Shown in pieces: positions 20,982 to 34,049 of a stretch of DNA of 64,000 nt (positions within the stretch are counted from its first letter, which is position 1; each line of letters opens with the position of its first letter). The DNA is from Fragilariopsis cylindrus CCMP1102 (taxonomy: Eukaryota > Bacillariophyta > Bacillariophyceae > Bacillariales > Bacillariaceae). Location: contig FMBT01000479.1 in assembly GCA_900095095.1 (NCBI GenBank), positions 1 to 64,000 on the forward strand, read 5' to 3'. A program made the translations under genes and the position numbers. Under the pieces are notes generated by a model. The model was not told the DNA's origin, did no database searches, and saw only the letters and a program-made list of their open reading frames with translations.

Positions 20982-21675
20982 AGAGATCGACCAGAATTGG
21001 TTTATTTGATACATGATACACTAGAGTAGAAGATAAATACCCCATATATAGTATCATTTGATGTATAGGAACCAACTTTAACCCTATCAAACCCTACACA
21101 TTTTCCTCATTACAATATGTTTAGCGCTACATTTTATCGATAGGAGCAGTATTAGTAATGACGATACATGTATGATTGATTATTTTCTTCCATCATATTG
21201 ATGATGAACAATAGAATTAATTTCACAGGTGAGCTAATATTCTTCGTGTATTATTATTTGGTCGGAATACGCCAGTGCTTCGAAGCTTACTGTATACAAT
21301 GAATGTAATGTTGCATGTAGAATTAAAATGCATACGCTATGTTCAACGAGATTCATCCCAACATGCCATGAATGAGAAGAATGAAAAAATGGTAACTCCA
21401 GTACAAATGCTTGAAAGGCCTAATCTAATGGTTCACATTTTACAAAAATCATTCTGGATATTTTGAGGAAATAACCATTTTAATTGAATGTGTTAGACTA
21501 TCTCAGTCCTATCGTGGCATTCGACGACTTTCATCCGATAAATGAACAAAGAAAGCGGTATCGCAGATGATATCTATTGAATGTACGATTAGTTACTATT
21601 GTATAAAAGGAAGTCAACCGAAATAACGAATTGTTTGGTATGATATAAATGATTTGAATTTCTGTTTCAAAATGT
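20982..21675. other. Intergenic region between mutase and histone H3
   Basis: About 700 bp of AT-rich DNA between two convergent genes. A 63-codon open frame at 21275-21466 has no family features and looks like chance. I see no other feature. Confidence 0.5.
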
Positions 21676-21691
21676 GGAGATTAAAATCTCC
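21676..21691 (-). promoter_or_regulatory. Histone 3' stem-loop of H3 with downstream element
   Basis: On the minus strand, GGAGATTTTAATCTCC lies 63 bp past the H3 stop codon, after ACAAACC and before ACATT. GAAACAGA follows with a 7-nt gap (21668-21661). It is identical to the H4 copy over the hairpin and the element. Confidence 0.9.
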
Positions 21692-21754
21692 GGTTTGTTT
21701 TTGTTTTGTTGTTATGACACAACGCCCTAAACATCACTCATAAGAGAGAGTTGT

Positions 21755-23283
<1,529 letters not shown>

Positions 23284-23358
23284 ACAGCGTTCACACGTTG
23301 TTTAGCTATTGCACTTTCTGTAGGAAGATCGTTAATAACAAAAACAAAAAAACAAACC

Positions 23359-23374
23359 GGAGATTTTAATCTCC
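23359..23374 (+). promoter_or_regulatory. Histone 3' stem-loop of H4 with downstream element
   Basis: GGAGATTTTAATCTCC lies 75 bp past the H4 stop codon, with AACAAACC before it and ACATT after it. GAAACAGA begins 7 nt after the stem (23382-23389). Confidence 0.9.
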
Positions 23375-24340
23375 ACATTTTGAAACAGAAATTCAAGGAT
23401 TAATTTCATTCATACATTTACTGTTCGTTAATTTACCACGATAATATTCTCGTACATTGTATAATACCGTACATAATCAATCCATTTTTCTCTTTTATTA
23501 TCTATACATTAAAGCTTCTCTATTTCAAACTTTGAATTATGTGCTATAATATCCATACTAATCCATACGACGTATCTTACGAATGATTGTACTAGCAAGA
23601 TGACCAAATTATTGTATGTACAGTAACAGTAGTAACAAATCAATTTCTTCCTTTCTTTAGTTCTCTATTTATCTCTTTTTTTCATGTGTGAGTTACTAGC
23701 ATGTGCTCCATTGCTTCGCTTCTCATTTTGATATATGGTGTGTAATTGGAAACTCACCCAGTATTGTAGCTATGTTTAATCTGATCATATTGTGAGATCA
23801 GCTGCACGAAAGTTAAACTTTGATGATGCTGCACGAAAGTTAAACTTTGATGATGAACCACATGGTGAACTTTCCGGCATACTGTATAGAATAGCATATC
23901 ATCCAATCCCATCTGCAAATTTAGTCGGCACAAGCAAAATAGCTCGCTAGGTATGCCCCGTCTTTTTTACGACATACTGCACTAGCGGAGTTAGAAAGCA
24001 GCTACATACATTGTATACAGAATTGTAGGTTTAATAGACAATATGTTTTTTTACTCTTCGTCGGTTTAGCTTCACTATTTCGTATTATTTAAAATGAGAT
24101 TTTACACTTTTGAAGACGGAAAGGTTCTAGCAAATTAATGATTGCATGCTTTTATCGTTTGTACTCTATACCGGCTCGTCATCTCATTCACTATAAACTT
24201 CAAATCAAACCGTGACGTTCTCTGTGTAGACAGCATTGTTTTATTTCGTTCACTGAATGATTCTTTCTGTACTACTATTATCAACTGCGCTCTATGATCC
24301 TATACAAAGATACGTATAGCATTTTCTTTTTCAGTCAAGA
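23375..24340. other. Intergenic region, H4 to fibrillin
   Basis: About 0.95 kb between convergent gene ends, AT-rich, with one tandem 27-bp duplication (23801-23854). No gene is supported. Confidence 0.5.
23801..23854. repeat. Tandem duplication of a 27-bp unit
   Basis: Two exact adjacent copies of a unit starting GCTGCACGAAAGTTAAACTT and ending TGATGAT lie at 23801-23827 and 23828-23854. Each contains a near-palindrome, AAAGTTAAACTTT. Function unknown. Confidence 0.85.
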
Positions 24341-25688
24341 TCAATTCTCGATATCTGACGGTGCTTTAACTCCATCCGAGTCATCGTCATCGTCGGCAGC
24401 ACTATTATTTTCTTCGTCGTCACTTTCGACAACAATAACTGCATCGACGGTAGTATCATCTGCAAGCTCATCATCGTCATCGTCATCAACGGCAAGCTCG
24501 TCATCATCAACGTCTTCTTCTTCTTCAACAACAACAGAAGCGTCAACCTTCTGGTCGTCTACTTTAACGAAAACGCGAATCTGTTCAACGGGACCAACCT
24601 TGCTACGACTAACACGAATTGATTCATCGAGGACGGTCGTTTCAAATGATCCTGCATTAAGAAATTCTCCAAAGGGAATGTTAATACCAAGGACATCTGC
24701 ACCACTTGGCTCGAGCTGCTGAGATTTTCCCGCAACGTTGACTGAAACGCAAAAAAAAGGAATAGAATGAAGAAAATCAAAATAATGAATGAATTAATGG
24801 TGAGTGCATTCAACCCAATGAGAATCAGCAGGAAGGAAAGGTATAAATCAACCCACGTTTTTTTCGTCTAGAAAGCCAATTTCACTTCTCTTTCACACAT
24901 GAAGACCATACTGAATGATTTTTGCAAGCATCCAAACAAAAACTCAAGTATCTGTACTTACTGACTACACTCTGAAGACTGAGCTTAGTTTTGATTACCG
25001 GTATCACAGCTTCTACCTCTGCCTTATGCTTTAATACGACCTTGGTATCACTAACTTTCAGGGGATTAATATCCAAATCTTTAATGGCATCGGGAAGATC
25101 TTTCAGAAATGATGACAATACATTAGGGGGTGCATAATTAATAATGTGATCGATGGAATCTATACTGTTTGAGGACTCCCCGTACTTAATACGTTGTACG
25201 ACTTCGATAGAATCATTCAAGGTATCCTTAATGTCTTTGATAGGACCCTCATTAAGGAAAGGAATTTTACTTGTATCAATAATGTTCGTGTTTTTGGGAA
25301 ATGCACTACTATAACTGCACAGAAGCGTCCAATCTCCAACAAGTAAAGACGTATCGGTTGGAGAATCTGTTAAATTTTCAAGTTTCTCGACAGCATCCCG
25401 AAAGGATTCTTTTGCTTTCGAATCGACAAGTAGAACACCATATTGTGATTTCAAATCTCTAGTTAACTCCATTAATTCTTCTTTAGCTATCGACTTGTCT
25501 GGATCGACGACTGAGACTACAACATCTTCGACTTCGGCGGCTACTGAGAAAACAGCAGTAGATGCAATTCGTCGGCTGCCAACTGCGGAATGTGTGACGA
25601 AAGCTGACGACAAAGAACTTGGCGAAAATAGCACGGAGAACGTAGTAAGGAAGATGATCCTCATATTGTTGATGTGGTCAATAGTCAA
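24341..25688 (-). CDS. Plastid lipid-associated protein (PAP/fibrillin), plastid-targeted
   Basis: Fibrillins bind lipids at thylakoids and plastoglobules. Exon 1 is 25688-24962 and exon 2 is 24741-24341, joined by a GT-AG intron, giving 375 residues. The N-terminus has a signal peptide (MRIIFLTTFSVLFSPSSLSS, probably starting at the second Met, 25664) followed by SAFVTHS, the diatom plastid cleavage motif with F. The PAP domain follows: LVGDWTLLCSYSSAFP, then the motif spanning the splice, VAGKSQQLEPSGADVLGINI, and SFETTVLDESIRVSRSK. The last ~60 residues are almost pure D/E/S/V (an acidic tail), which is unusual for fibrillins. It converges with the H4 unit. Confidence 0.88.
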
Positions 25689-26053
25689 TTGTAGTAGGAA
25701 ATATTGAATATAATATTATGTTTGTGTCTCTTCTTTCTATTATATCTTGTGAATGAATGATGGATGGATACGGTACTATTTCAAAGATTGTTCTTCATTT
25801 TGTGTGATGTCGATTTTTCCAGCAGTTTCAAGTCTCTGCTGTGATTCACATTTGAAAAAAAAGATACAAATGGTAGATAGTATAGATACATTAGTAGCTA
25901 TTATACGTATGTATAGAATTCAAAATCGAAACCCGTGTACCAACCAACACAAAAAACTAACCCAAAACACAATTCGAGCCAAATAAGACAAGAAAACAAA
26001 TTGCTTGTGCGTCGTAGACATCAACGTGCTTACATCTTCTATCTTACTGCACA
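25689..26053. promoter_or_regulatory. Divergent intergenic region, fibrillin / GPKOW
   Basis: A 365-bp spacer between divergent start codons, so it must hold both promoters. No specific element is recognised. Confidence 0.4.
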
Positions 26054-27997
26054 ATGAGTAGAAATGACGAAAAAATAAAGAGTGCCATGGATGGGGAAGC
26101 TGGAGGAGGAGGAGTGAAGAAATTTGGCTTTTCGCTGACGGCCAACAAAAAGGGGGGCAAAAAACGAGGCACAACAACAGCATCGTCGTCGTCGTCGTCG
26201 TCGACGACCGCAGCAGCAGCAGCAGCAGCAGCGTTCGCATTTGATGATCCCGACGATGACGATTTGCGAAATGAAGATGACATCAACCCTGACATTCCAA
26301 AGAAACCTCTTGTTATTCCTCTCCAACAAGATAAGAGAAAATCTCTACAGGAACAAGCAAGGTCGCGGCGACAAAATGAACTTAATAGGATACAACAACA
26401 ACAACAACAACAACAACCGGACGTTGTCCGAAGCAATAATGACCCAAAAGACATCAACGATAACGGCAGCAGCAATATAATAGTGAAAAATGAGCAGCAA
26501 AATGACAATGACGTTAGTACAACTAGTAATATCAACAGCAGCAACAATGACATATTGATGTCTGAGGAAGATCGAGCTGCTATACTGGCCTTGCAACGAG
26601 AGGCTTCGGCAGCTCAAGGGACGGGTGGGGATGATGATAATCGTAATGGTAACAATAAAAGAGTTATCGCCTCGTCTAGTAATACATTTCAGCATAATAA
26701 TCGAGATGACGATCAAAAACAGTTCGAAAACGATATTGAACAATTGCCCCCTGATATTTCTGTTGAGTCCCAAGTGTACAAGGCAGTTCCCATAAGTGAA
26801 TTTGGAGCAGCTATGTTACGGGGTATGGGTTGGAGTGGTGGAAATAATAATGATCGCAATGGAAAGAATAGGAAAAATAATGACCCGACTACGATGCCAA
26901 GACCGTCTCGGTTAGGATTGGGAGCGACACCGAAAATGAATGCGTCGGGAGATGCTCCCGATACGCACGCTCGTCGTCGACCACGACGACAGGATCAAGT
27001 ACAACGTGAAGAAAAATTAAGGAGACAACAAGAAGATATGGAACGAGATCGACAAAAGCAATTCGCCATGGATAAACAAAGAGTGCTGCAAATCGGGAGT
27101 ATTGTTTTTGTGGTAGTCACGGATAATACTGAAACACGACAGCGACAGAGACGGGCCATTATTAAAAAATTAACAGGGGTTCCCGGGCTTAATATGATAC
27201 TAGTAAAATACGAGGGAGAGGCTACGACAACAAAGATGAAGAAGGGTAATATTGAAATGGTAGAACGTAGTGATATAGAAGAGAAACCGTTTCAAGAAGT
27301 AGATGAAAAAATTGAAAAGGTGAAAGATAATGATAAAGAAGTATTAGTCAAAAGGGAAGATTCTGACCAAAGAAATCGCGATCGTCGTCATCGAGATGAA
27401 GGGAGATACGAAAGAAATGATCGCAAAAGAAATTCCGATGATCGACGACGAGATAAGAATAATGAGTACGATGAAAGAGATCGTGATCGTGACAATGATC
27501 GCCACAAACGAAGGCGTGACGATGACAAACGTCGTGACGATGAAAAACGCCACAAAAAAAGTTCAAGGGATATCCCATCTGCTTCCAGGAAAATAGAATC
27601 CAACCACCATAATAGTAATCCTTCGGCGACTATGACTTCGTGGTTGATTCCAAATATTCGAGTTCGTGTTATTTCGTCGAAGTATGGGGGGTCCGTCTAT
27701 AAAGAGAAGGGGGTCGTTGTCGATGTGACGAGGAGGGGAGTAGCGACCTTGAGGATGGGTAATGGACAGGTAATCAATGTGGCGGAACGACATTTAGAAA
27801 CTGCCCTACCGAAAGCCGGAGGTAATTCCATAATATTAAGTGGAGACCAGCGACATTCCAAGGGACGTTTACTGGAACGAGATTCTAAGAAAAATCGTGG
27901 TGTTGTACAGGTATTTGAGGACATGTCTGTTATTACTACCTCACTGGATGAAATGGCGGAATGGTGCGGCCCCTTAGATGACGACTTGGAAAATTAG
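26054..27997 (+). CDS. GPKOW: Spliceosomal G-patch/KOW protein (GPKOW / MOS2 / Spp2 family)
   Basis: Spp2/GPKOW proteins bind and stimulate the DEAH helicase Prp2/DHX16 during spliceosome activation. The 647-residue intronless protein has an N-terminal K/G-rich start (KKFGFSLTANKKGGKKRG), poly-A, Q and D tracts, a G-patch at ~238-262 (YKAVPISEFGAAMLRGMGW), then SRLGLGATPK. A first KOW-like module lies near 350-400 (RQRRAIIKKLTGVPGLNMIL), a long R/D/E/K region near 435-515, and a second KOW near 530-580 (WLIPNIRVRVISSKYGGSVY, then KGVVVDVTRRGVATLRMGNG). The C-terminal block YLETAL-like ERHLETALPK with WCGPLDDDLEN completes the family layout. The order G-patch, KOW, KOW matches GPKOW/MOS2 rather than yeast Spp2, which lacks KOWs. 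Confidence 0.9.
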   Translation: MSRNDEKIKSAMDGEAGGGGVKKFGFSLTANKKGGKKRGTTTASSSSSSSTTAAAAAAAAFAFDDPDDDDLRNEDDINPDIPKKPLVIPLQQDKRKSLQEQARSRRQNELNRIQQQQQQQQPDVVRSNNDPKDINDNGSSNIIVKNEQQNDNDVSTTSNINSSNNDILMSEEDRAAILALQREASAAQGTGGDDDNRNGNNKRVIASSSNTFQHNNRDDDQKQFENDIEQLPPDISVESQVYKAVPISEFGAAMLRGMGWSGGNNNDRNGKNRKNNDPTTMPRPSRLGLGATPKMNASGDAPDTHARRRPRRQDQVQREEKLRRQQEDMERDRQKQFAMDKQRVLQIGSIVFVVVTDNTETRQRQRRAIIKKLTGVPGLNMILVKYEGEATTTKMKKGNIEMVERSDIEEKPFQEVDEKIEKVKDNDKEVLVKREDSDQRNRDRRHRDEGRYERNDRKRNSDDRRRDKNNEYDERDRDRDNDRHKRRRDDDKRRDDEKRHKKSSRDIPSASRKIESNHHNSNPSATMTSWLIPNIRVRVISSKYGGSVYKEKGVVVDVTRRGVATLRMGNGQVINVAERHLETALPKAGGNSIILSGDQRHSKGRLLERDSKKNRGVVQVFEDMSVITTSLDEMAEWCGPLDDDLEN

Positions 27998-28568
27998 TAG
28001 AAGTCCTGATCATCTCCTCATGGGAATTTTGTCCCGTCTAGCCATAATAATGGTCTTCAAGGATTCATTCTTATATTAAAAAGCATTAATTTTTTTTCTG
28101 TTACACTTCTTTCTACCTGGAGCTAGTTAAATGATTCATCCTTTACTGGCGGCAAATATCTAATACAAACACTAAGAAGGCCTACTATTCAATAGGTAGC
28201 TAACTTTGCTAGTAAGTTTAAAAGTGTTGCCGTACAGTATTACAGTAGCGACTTCTTTCGATTAAAAAAAACCTTAACCCTATTTTACATAAAATTGCAC
28301 GTAAAACGAGAGGCTGCAATTGTACGTGTTATATAAGGCATAATCTATAATCTCAAACGCACACATCATCATTCAAATCATTTCATGCATCCGTCATATG
28401 AGAAGAATACCGCTAGTAAGTAAATCCATCATCTCCGTCGTCTAATAACAAAATAATGCCCACAGTTCAATGTACTCGCACCGGCAGCAACTTTTGAATC
28501 AATCGTCTGTGGAACTCTCTCTCTCTCTCTCTCGCACAATAAAGCAAATACCTCCGTTCTAATAGACG
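27998..28568. other. Intergenic region upstream of KEA, with a (CT)n tract
   Basis: 570 bp between tandem plus-strand genes. A (CT)n run at about 28515-28533, 36 bp before the KEA start, could be a promoter or 5' UTR pyrimidine element. Nothing else is recognised. Confidence 0.4.
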
Positions 28569-31471
28569 ATGAAAAAGTTCCTCCGAGCTAAGGACAATTC
28601 TAGCAGAGACAATACCTCATCCCCAATGAAATATGGGTGTCTTTTCTTGATGTTGATCTGCACTTCTGGATTCCTGGTTGGCAAATCTTTTGCCTTCAAC
28701 AATGGCCCGAGTTTTAGTGTCTCGTCAAGAATACCATCGAGAAGTATCGCAGCGGTCACTTCCTATCGAAACGCTCCATCGGTATTTCTTGCACAGAAAA
28801 CCTCTGTTCAATTAGAGGAAGAGGTGAGTTTTCATTTTGTTTTTGTATGTTGTCTGATTACTGTAACGAAAATCTTAAAATAACTGCTAAGTTTATGCAT
28901 TTGTATCTAACGATGACTTCGATTACTCCTCCGTACATGTTTTAAAAAAAATATACACAGGATTTTTCCGGTCACAACAAAAACAATCTCTGTAATAATT
29001 GGACGAAACGAAGATTGCAGTCCTGCAAACACTTTGCAGCACGGACACGGATTTTGATGAGTCGGGTTGTGTTTTGGAAAACGACAAAAGGAAAAAGTCT
29101 CATAGCTGCAGCGGCCTTATCATTCGCGTTGATCTTTGGTTCGGGACAACAAATTAGCACGTACACACCGGTTCCGATAACTCCAACGACGGAAGTTCAT
29201 GTTTTGGCTAGTCGAGGTGGTGCAGATGCAGCATCAACTAGTGTCCAAAAGCAACCATTACGATCACGGACAAAGTTAATGACATTTAATAAAAAAGAAA
29301 GCAACAGTAAGACAGTAGTAGTGAAGGAGGCTGTAGTGACGGCTGCAGATTCTACGTCCCGAACGTTTAAAGAAGCAATGGTTGAGTTGGGAAGATTTAT
29401 GAAAGGTCCCAAATCAGATACATTATGGTTGCTATTGGCCACGGCGTTGATTACACCTCTATGTCAAATGGTTGGAGCTTCACCGATCCTTGGATTTTTA
29501 GCATCAGGTATGCTTTTAGGGCCGAACGGTTTCGGTTTAATTGGTGGTATTCACGCGACAGAAACATTGGCTGAACTTGGAATCGTCTTCTTTCTTTTCG
29601 AAATGGGACTCGAACTCAGTGTTGCTCGACTTTTGAGTATGAAACGGGACGTTTTTGGATTAGGATTATCACAATTTCTTTGCTCTGCCTTAGCGATTGC
29701 GGGTGTTGGAAAGATTTTGAAACTCCCAGCGAACGCCCTAGTAGTAATAGGAGGTGGTCTGGCATTGTCGAGTTCAGCCTTTGTTTTGCAGCTTCTCAAA
29801 GACAAAAACCAAATGGCCACCCGATTCGGAAAGGCTTCCTTTGGTGTTCTTCTCTTTCAGGACTTGGCAGTTGTACCGTTGTTAGTCGTCACTCCTATTT
29901 TGGCCGGAGGCGGAAGTGGCTTGGCAGCTGCCCTAGGAAGTGCTGTCTTGAAGGCCGGCATTGCCCTTGGAGCCATTACGCTTGCCGGTCGGTACGTTTT
30001 AAATCCATTGTTTAAGACTGTTGCATCGTCACAATCGCAGGAGGCGTTTCTTGGGGTTATCTTATTAACGGTTCTTAGTATGTCATTTATGACAGAGGGA
30101 TTAGGATTGAGTAATACATTGGGGGCCTTTCTTGCTGGTGTCCTTCTTTCGGAAACAAAATATCGATACCAGGTAGAGGCTGACATCGCGCCTTTCCGTG
30201 GGGTCTTGTTGGGGTTGTTTTTTGTGACTGTTGGTTTTGAAATCGATCTTGCTTTAATCTTTTCAAACTTGCCAGCGGTTTCCGCAATCGTTTTTGGGAT
30301 AATGGCTATTAAAACAATTGTCTTGACTTGTCTGAGTTTAGCTTTTGGTCTTAGTCTGTCAGTTTCACAACAAACAGGTCTTGTTCTTAGTCAGGGTGGT
30401 GAATTTGCCTTCGTCGCATTTGGTTTAGCCAGGTCACTGGGTATTCTCGATACGCCAACAACCAAGCTATTGTTGACCAGTGTTAGTCTTACTATGGCCT
30501 TAACTCCTGCCATGGCATCGATTGGGGGAAAGGTTGCCAAGGCACTTGAAGAAAAAAGCGACTTCACTCACTATCTTGGTCAAGATCGTGATGCTAATGA
30601 AATTACACAAGGAGAAAGTGGGGATGACTTTGCCGTTGTAATTGGTTATGGAGCGGTTGGAAAAGTTGTGTGTGACTTGCTGGATCGCAAACTGATTAAA
30701 TATGTCGGTATAGAAAATGATCCAAACAAGGCCATACAGGCACGAAATGCTGGTCTTCCAGTCTTTTATGGTGATATTGGTCGTCAGGAAGTTGCAGATG
30801 CTTTCAATGTTGGTAAAGCCAAAGCAGTGGTAGTGTGTATTTCGGACAAAGACCAAGCGAACCGTGCAGTGATTGCTTTGCGAAGATGGTATCCCGATAT
30901 GAAGATCTTCAGTCGCGCAAAGGATAAGGATCACGCATATCGTTTGCAATCAACGCTAAATGTAGCTGCTATGGTACCCATCCTTCCCGAGGATAACTTG
31001 TTGTTGACACTTCCGTTCGGCGGAGCTGTTTTGAAGGCACTAGGGGGAACACCAGAAGAAGTGAATGCCATCCTAGAATCGAAGCGTAAGGAAGTGATGA
31101 GCGGAAGATCTCTAGTCGAATCCGAAGAAGATATGGCACTGGTACAGTTAGGTATTGATCCAGAAGAGAGGAGGGCAGAAAGGAAGAAAGAAAGTAATAG
31201 TAATAACACCTCCTCTTCTGCTAAAAGCCGAATAGAGGAGACTAAGGAAAAGAGTCCTTTTGTTGCAGAGGTCATTGGAGATGTCTGCCCAGAGGCCGAA
31301 GAGGATTTTGAACCTGAAATAGTTATCGAGACTATTTTCAATGAGGAGGAGAACAAAAACGGCGACGTTGAAGTTGTGGAAGTAGTAGTATCTGCATTAG
31401 AAGTAGTATCTGACGAGGATGTGAATGGAGATGTTGCTGAATTAGAAGCTGTATCTGACCCAAAGAAATAG
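28569..31471 (+). CDS. KEA: Plastid K+/H+ antiporter, KEA family (CPA2 with RCK/TrkA-N domain)
   Basis: KEA proteins exchange K+ for H+ across plastid membranes; KEA3 types act at the thylakoid to shape the proton gradient. Exon 1 is 28569-28823 and exon 2 28961-31471 (intron 137 nt), 921 residues. The signal peptide (MKYGCLFLMLICTSGFLVGK, starting at 28626) ends SFAF, the diatom plastid motif, so the second Met may be the real start. Residues ~240-610 form the exchanger domain with about 12 helices (SPILGFLASGMLLGPNGFGL, ETLAELGIVFFLFEMGLELS, then LFQDLAVVPLL). A TrkA-N Rossmann domain follows (FAVVIGYGAVG at ~645), then an acidic E/V/D tail (~810-921). I see no EF-hand. Confidence 0.93.
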
Positions 31472-32205
31472 ATGGAGACTACTGTATTGAATAGCTAGAA
31501 CAGTAGGATAGCACACGTGTACCTAACATAGTAAATAATTATTAGAGCGTCTTAATTACAAAAATACGTTTGACAATAATTGACTACAGTACTTCCTCCG
31601 TGCAACGCTTTTTGTCACGCGCGCTATCGCGTGAAAATTTAGCCTATTATTAACACGCTATCACTCAAAAAACTAAATAATGCCCAAAAAATAACTAGCA
31701 AATACTAGTAAAACTATCCATCATTCAACTGTGTGCAACTCTATCAATAAACAATTTCTTTCAAAATTTGAAGGTTCTATCTAAACTATTATTATACACA
31801 GATTTCATATATCAACATCAATAAGGTTCTATATTTCCTGCTGAAATAGGCATTCTGATAGACCAAATTAGCATGTGTGAAATGCACGTTACAAATTTTC
31901 ACACGATAGAAATCGTGACAAAAAGCGTTGCACGGAGGAAGTATGCTACTACTACTTATTGTCTGCATTGTTTGCTTTAGAGCTACTAGTACTAGTACGG
32001 TAACGTTAGCTACAGCAGTACTGTAACTAAATTATTAGTATGTACAGGAAATTGATGAGTTTCAATGCACGACTGGGGTCATTGCAAGTTCGAAAAAAAC
32101 TCTTTTATCCTTTGTGTTTTTTTTGTAGGAATTTCCAGTCCAAAAATCCCCCTTTTGCATAGTATATTTTTTCCATTCAATCATTCTTAATACCTTTATG
32201 TGACC
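31472..32205. other. Intergenic region containing a MITE
   Basis: 730 bp between tandem plus-strand genes. About half is the Stowaway-like element at 31592-31942. The remaining 260 bp before AP1M should hold its promoter, and no element is recognised there. Confidence 0.55.
31592..31942. mobile_element. Stowaway-like MITE (Tc1/mariner-type), intact ends
   Basis: A 351-bp non-coding element with terminal inverted repeats. The left end starts CTTCCTCCGTGCAACGCTTT and continues TTGTCACG. The right end is its reverse complement with one extra base in the T run. Weaker inverse similarity (CTATCGCGTGAAAATTT against its counterpart CTATCGTGTGAAAATTT) extends the repeats to about 50 bp. The ends are flanked by TA on both sides (31590-31591 and 31943-31944), the Tc1/mariner target duplication. 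The CTYCCTCCGT start closely resembles plant Stowaway ends. With no ORF, it must be moved by a transposase elsewhere in the genome. The near-perfect ends suggest it is recent. Confidence 0.88.
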
Positions 32206-33816
32206 ATGGTGGCTTCAGCTGTCTTCATAACAGACCTACAGGGGAAGGCTATCATCAGTCGAAATTACAGAGGCGACGTTCCTTTGACACAAGTTATCGA
32301 AACTTTTGCGAAGTATCTAGTGGAAGTTGACGATGAGGCTAAGAAACCTGTCTTTCATGTGGACGTGAACGGCGATGTCCAAAGTGGAGAAGATGTCGGG
32401 GCGACTGGTACGGGGGGAGAACATTTTGTTTACGTATCGGTAAGTACTGATCAACGCTATTCATCCCCCTTTATAAATTACATTTCAGAGTTAGATTTGA
32501 ACATTTTCAATTTAGGCTTTAAATGCATCGGAGGTCATTTGAAGGTATTTGTTCCTATGCTTTCGTCTGTCGAAACTAACAGCTGTTCCAACCTTTGTTT
32601 CTTTTGTGGCTACCTACCGTACCGTGTTGTGTTGCTGCTATGGCTTCGACCTCTGTACAATATTAATATTATCCGTGAAAATTAGCACCAAAATGTTTAT
32701 CTTTGTGCAGTAACGACGAAGAACTCCAATGTTGCTTTGATATTTACATTTTTGTATCGTTTGGCACAAGTTTTTAAAGATTATTTTGGTTCGTTAGAAG
32801 AGGAATCGATTCGAGATAATTTTGTAGTCATTTATGAATTATTAGACGAAACAATGGATCACGGTATGCCACAGTCGTTGGATAGTAACATTTTACGATC
32901 CTTCATCACTCAAGATGCTAATCGAATGTCAGAAGATTCTAAGAGTAAGCCACCGGTGGCATTAACCAATGCAGTTTCTTGGCGTGCTGAGGGTATTAAA
33001 CACAAAAAGAATGAAATTTTCCTTGACGTGGTAGAAAAATTGAACCTTTTGGTTGCCGCCAATGGTACTGTTTTGCACTCTGAAATTAATGCTGCAGTTA
33101 AGATGAGATCCTTTTTATCGGGTATGCCAGAATTGAAACTCGGTTTAAACGACAAACTTATGTTCGAGGCGACTGGACGTTCCAACCAAGCTAAAGGAAA
33201 GTCGATTGAACTGGAGGATATTAAATTCCATCAATGTGTACGACTGGCAAGATTTGAAAATGATAGAACGATTTCATTTATTCCTCCTGACGGTGAATTT
33301 GATCTTATGACGTATCGTCTCAATACGAAGGTAAAGCCATTAATTTGGGTAGAAGCTGTAGTCGAACCACATAAGGGATCACGTATCGAATACATGATCA
33401 AAACGAGATCCCAATTTAAATCGAGAAGTGTTGCCAATAATGTTGAGATTATTATCCCAGTTCCACCGGACGTCGACAGTCCATCATTCAAATCTAGTGT
33501 CGGTAATGTAACATATCTTCCCGACAAAGACGCTATTGTTTGGAATATTAAGCAATTTCATGGAGGGAGGGAGTATCTGATGAGAGCTCATTTTGGATTG
33601 CCTTCGATCAGTGCTGCCGATGTCGATCCTGACGGAAAGAAAAAGGGAGAAAACTCATGGAAGAAACCGATTAGTGTTAATTTTGAAATCCCATACTTTA
33701 CCGTTAGTGGTATTCAAGTACGTTATTTGAAAATAATTGAAAAGAGTGGCTACCAAGCATTACCATGGGTACGATACATTACGGCTAATGGTGATTATCA
33801 ACTTCGAATGGCGTAA
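32206..33816 (+). CDS. AP1M: AP-1 clathrin adaptor complex, mu subunit
   Basis: Medium chain of the AP-1 adaptor, which sorts cargo at the trans-Golgi network and endosomes and recognises YxxPhi signals through its C-terminal domain. Exon 1 (32206-32439) and exon 2 (32686-33816) give 454 residues; the intron is 246 nt. The longin-like N-terminal part reads ASAVFITDLQGKAIISRNYR, then HFVYVS|HQNVYLCAVTTKNS across the splice. The mu-homology domain has NAVSWRAEGIKHKKNEIFLD, FLSGMPELKLGLNDK, FENDRTISFIPPDGEFDLM and GYQALPWVRYITANGDYQLR at the C-terminus. The start is ATG 32206 (MVASAV). Exon 2 begins after AAATTAG, upstream of a decoy CAG at 32710. Residues that contact phosphorylated cargo are not individually checked. 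Confidence 0.95.
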
Positions 33817-34049
33817 GAATATAAAATATGTAATGTAATATTGTCTATTTAAATTTTATAAATGAAACACTATGGGAGTAAAACAAATAAATGCTTCTAT
33901 TTGTAGCCTATCGTAGATGTGCTTCGCTCGCGTGTCCTTTCATATATAGGCACCACTAAAACACCTCAAAATCTATTCGTTTTGACAGAGGAAAATCATA
34001 AATGAATATATTATTTGTCAATCGAAGCGCAAGAAGATGGACTTATTTA

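Noticed and set aside
21275-21466. Small ORF between MUT and H3
   Set aside because: It has no domain, no conserved context and low-confidence composition; chance open frame.
24294-24722. 142-codon plus-strand ORF of serines and threonines
   Set aside because: It is the complement of the acidic tail of the fibrillin exon on the minus strand, whose splice-consistent frame has a clear PAP domain.
26044-26553. Long minus-strand ORFs rich in L, C and S opposite the GPKOW gene
   Set aside because: They are antisense shadows of Q-, A- and D-codon repeats and have no domains.
32440-32720. Apparent one-base frame error at the AP1M splice junction when CAG|TAACG (32710) is used as acceptor
   Set aside because: An upstream acceptor, AAATTAG|CACCAAAAT at 32685/32686, restores the frame and the family sequence (VSHQNVYLCAV), so the gene is intact.
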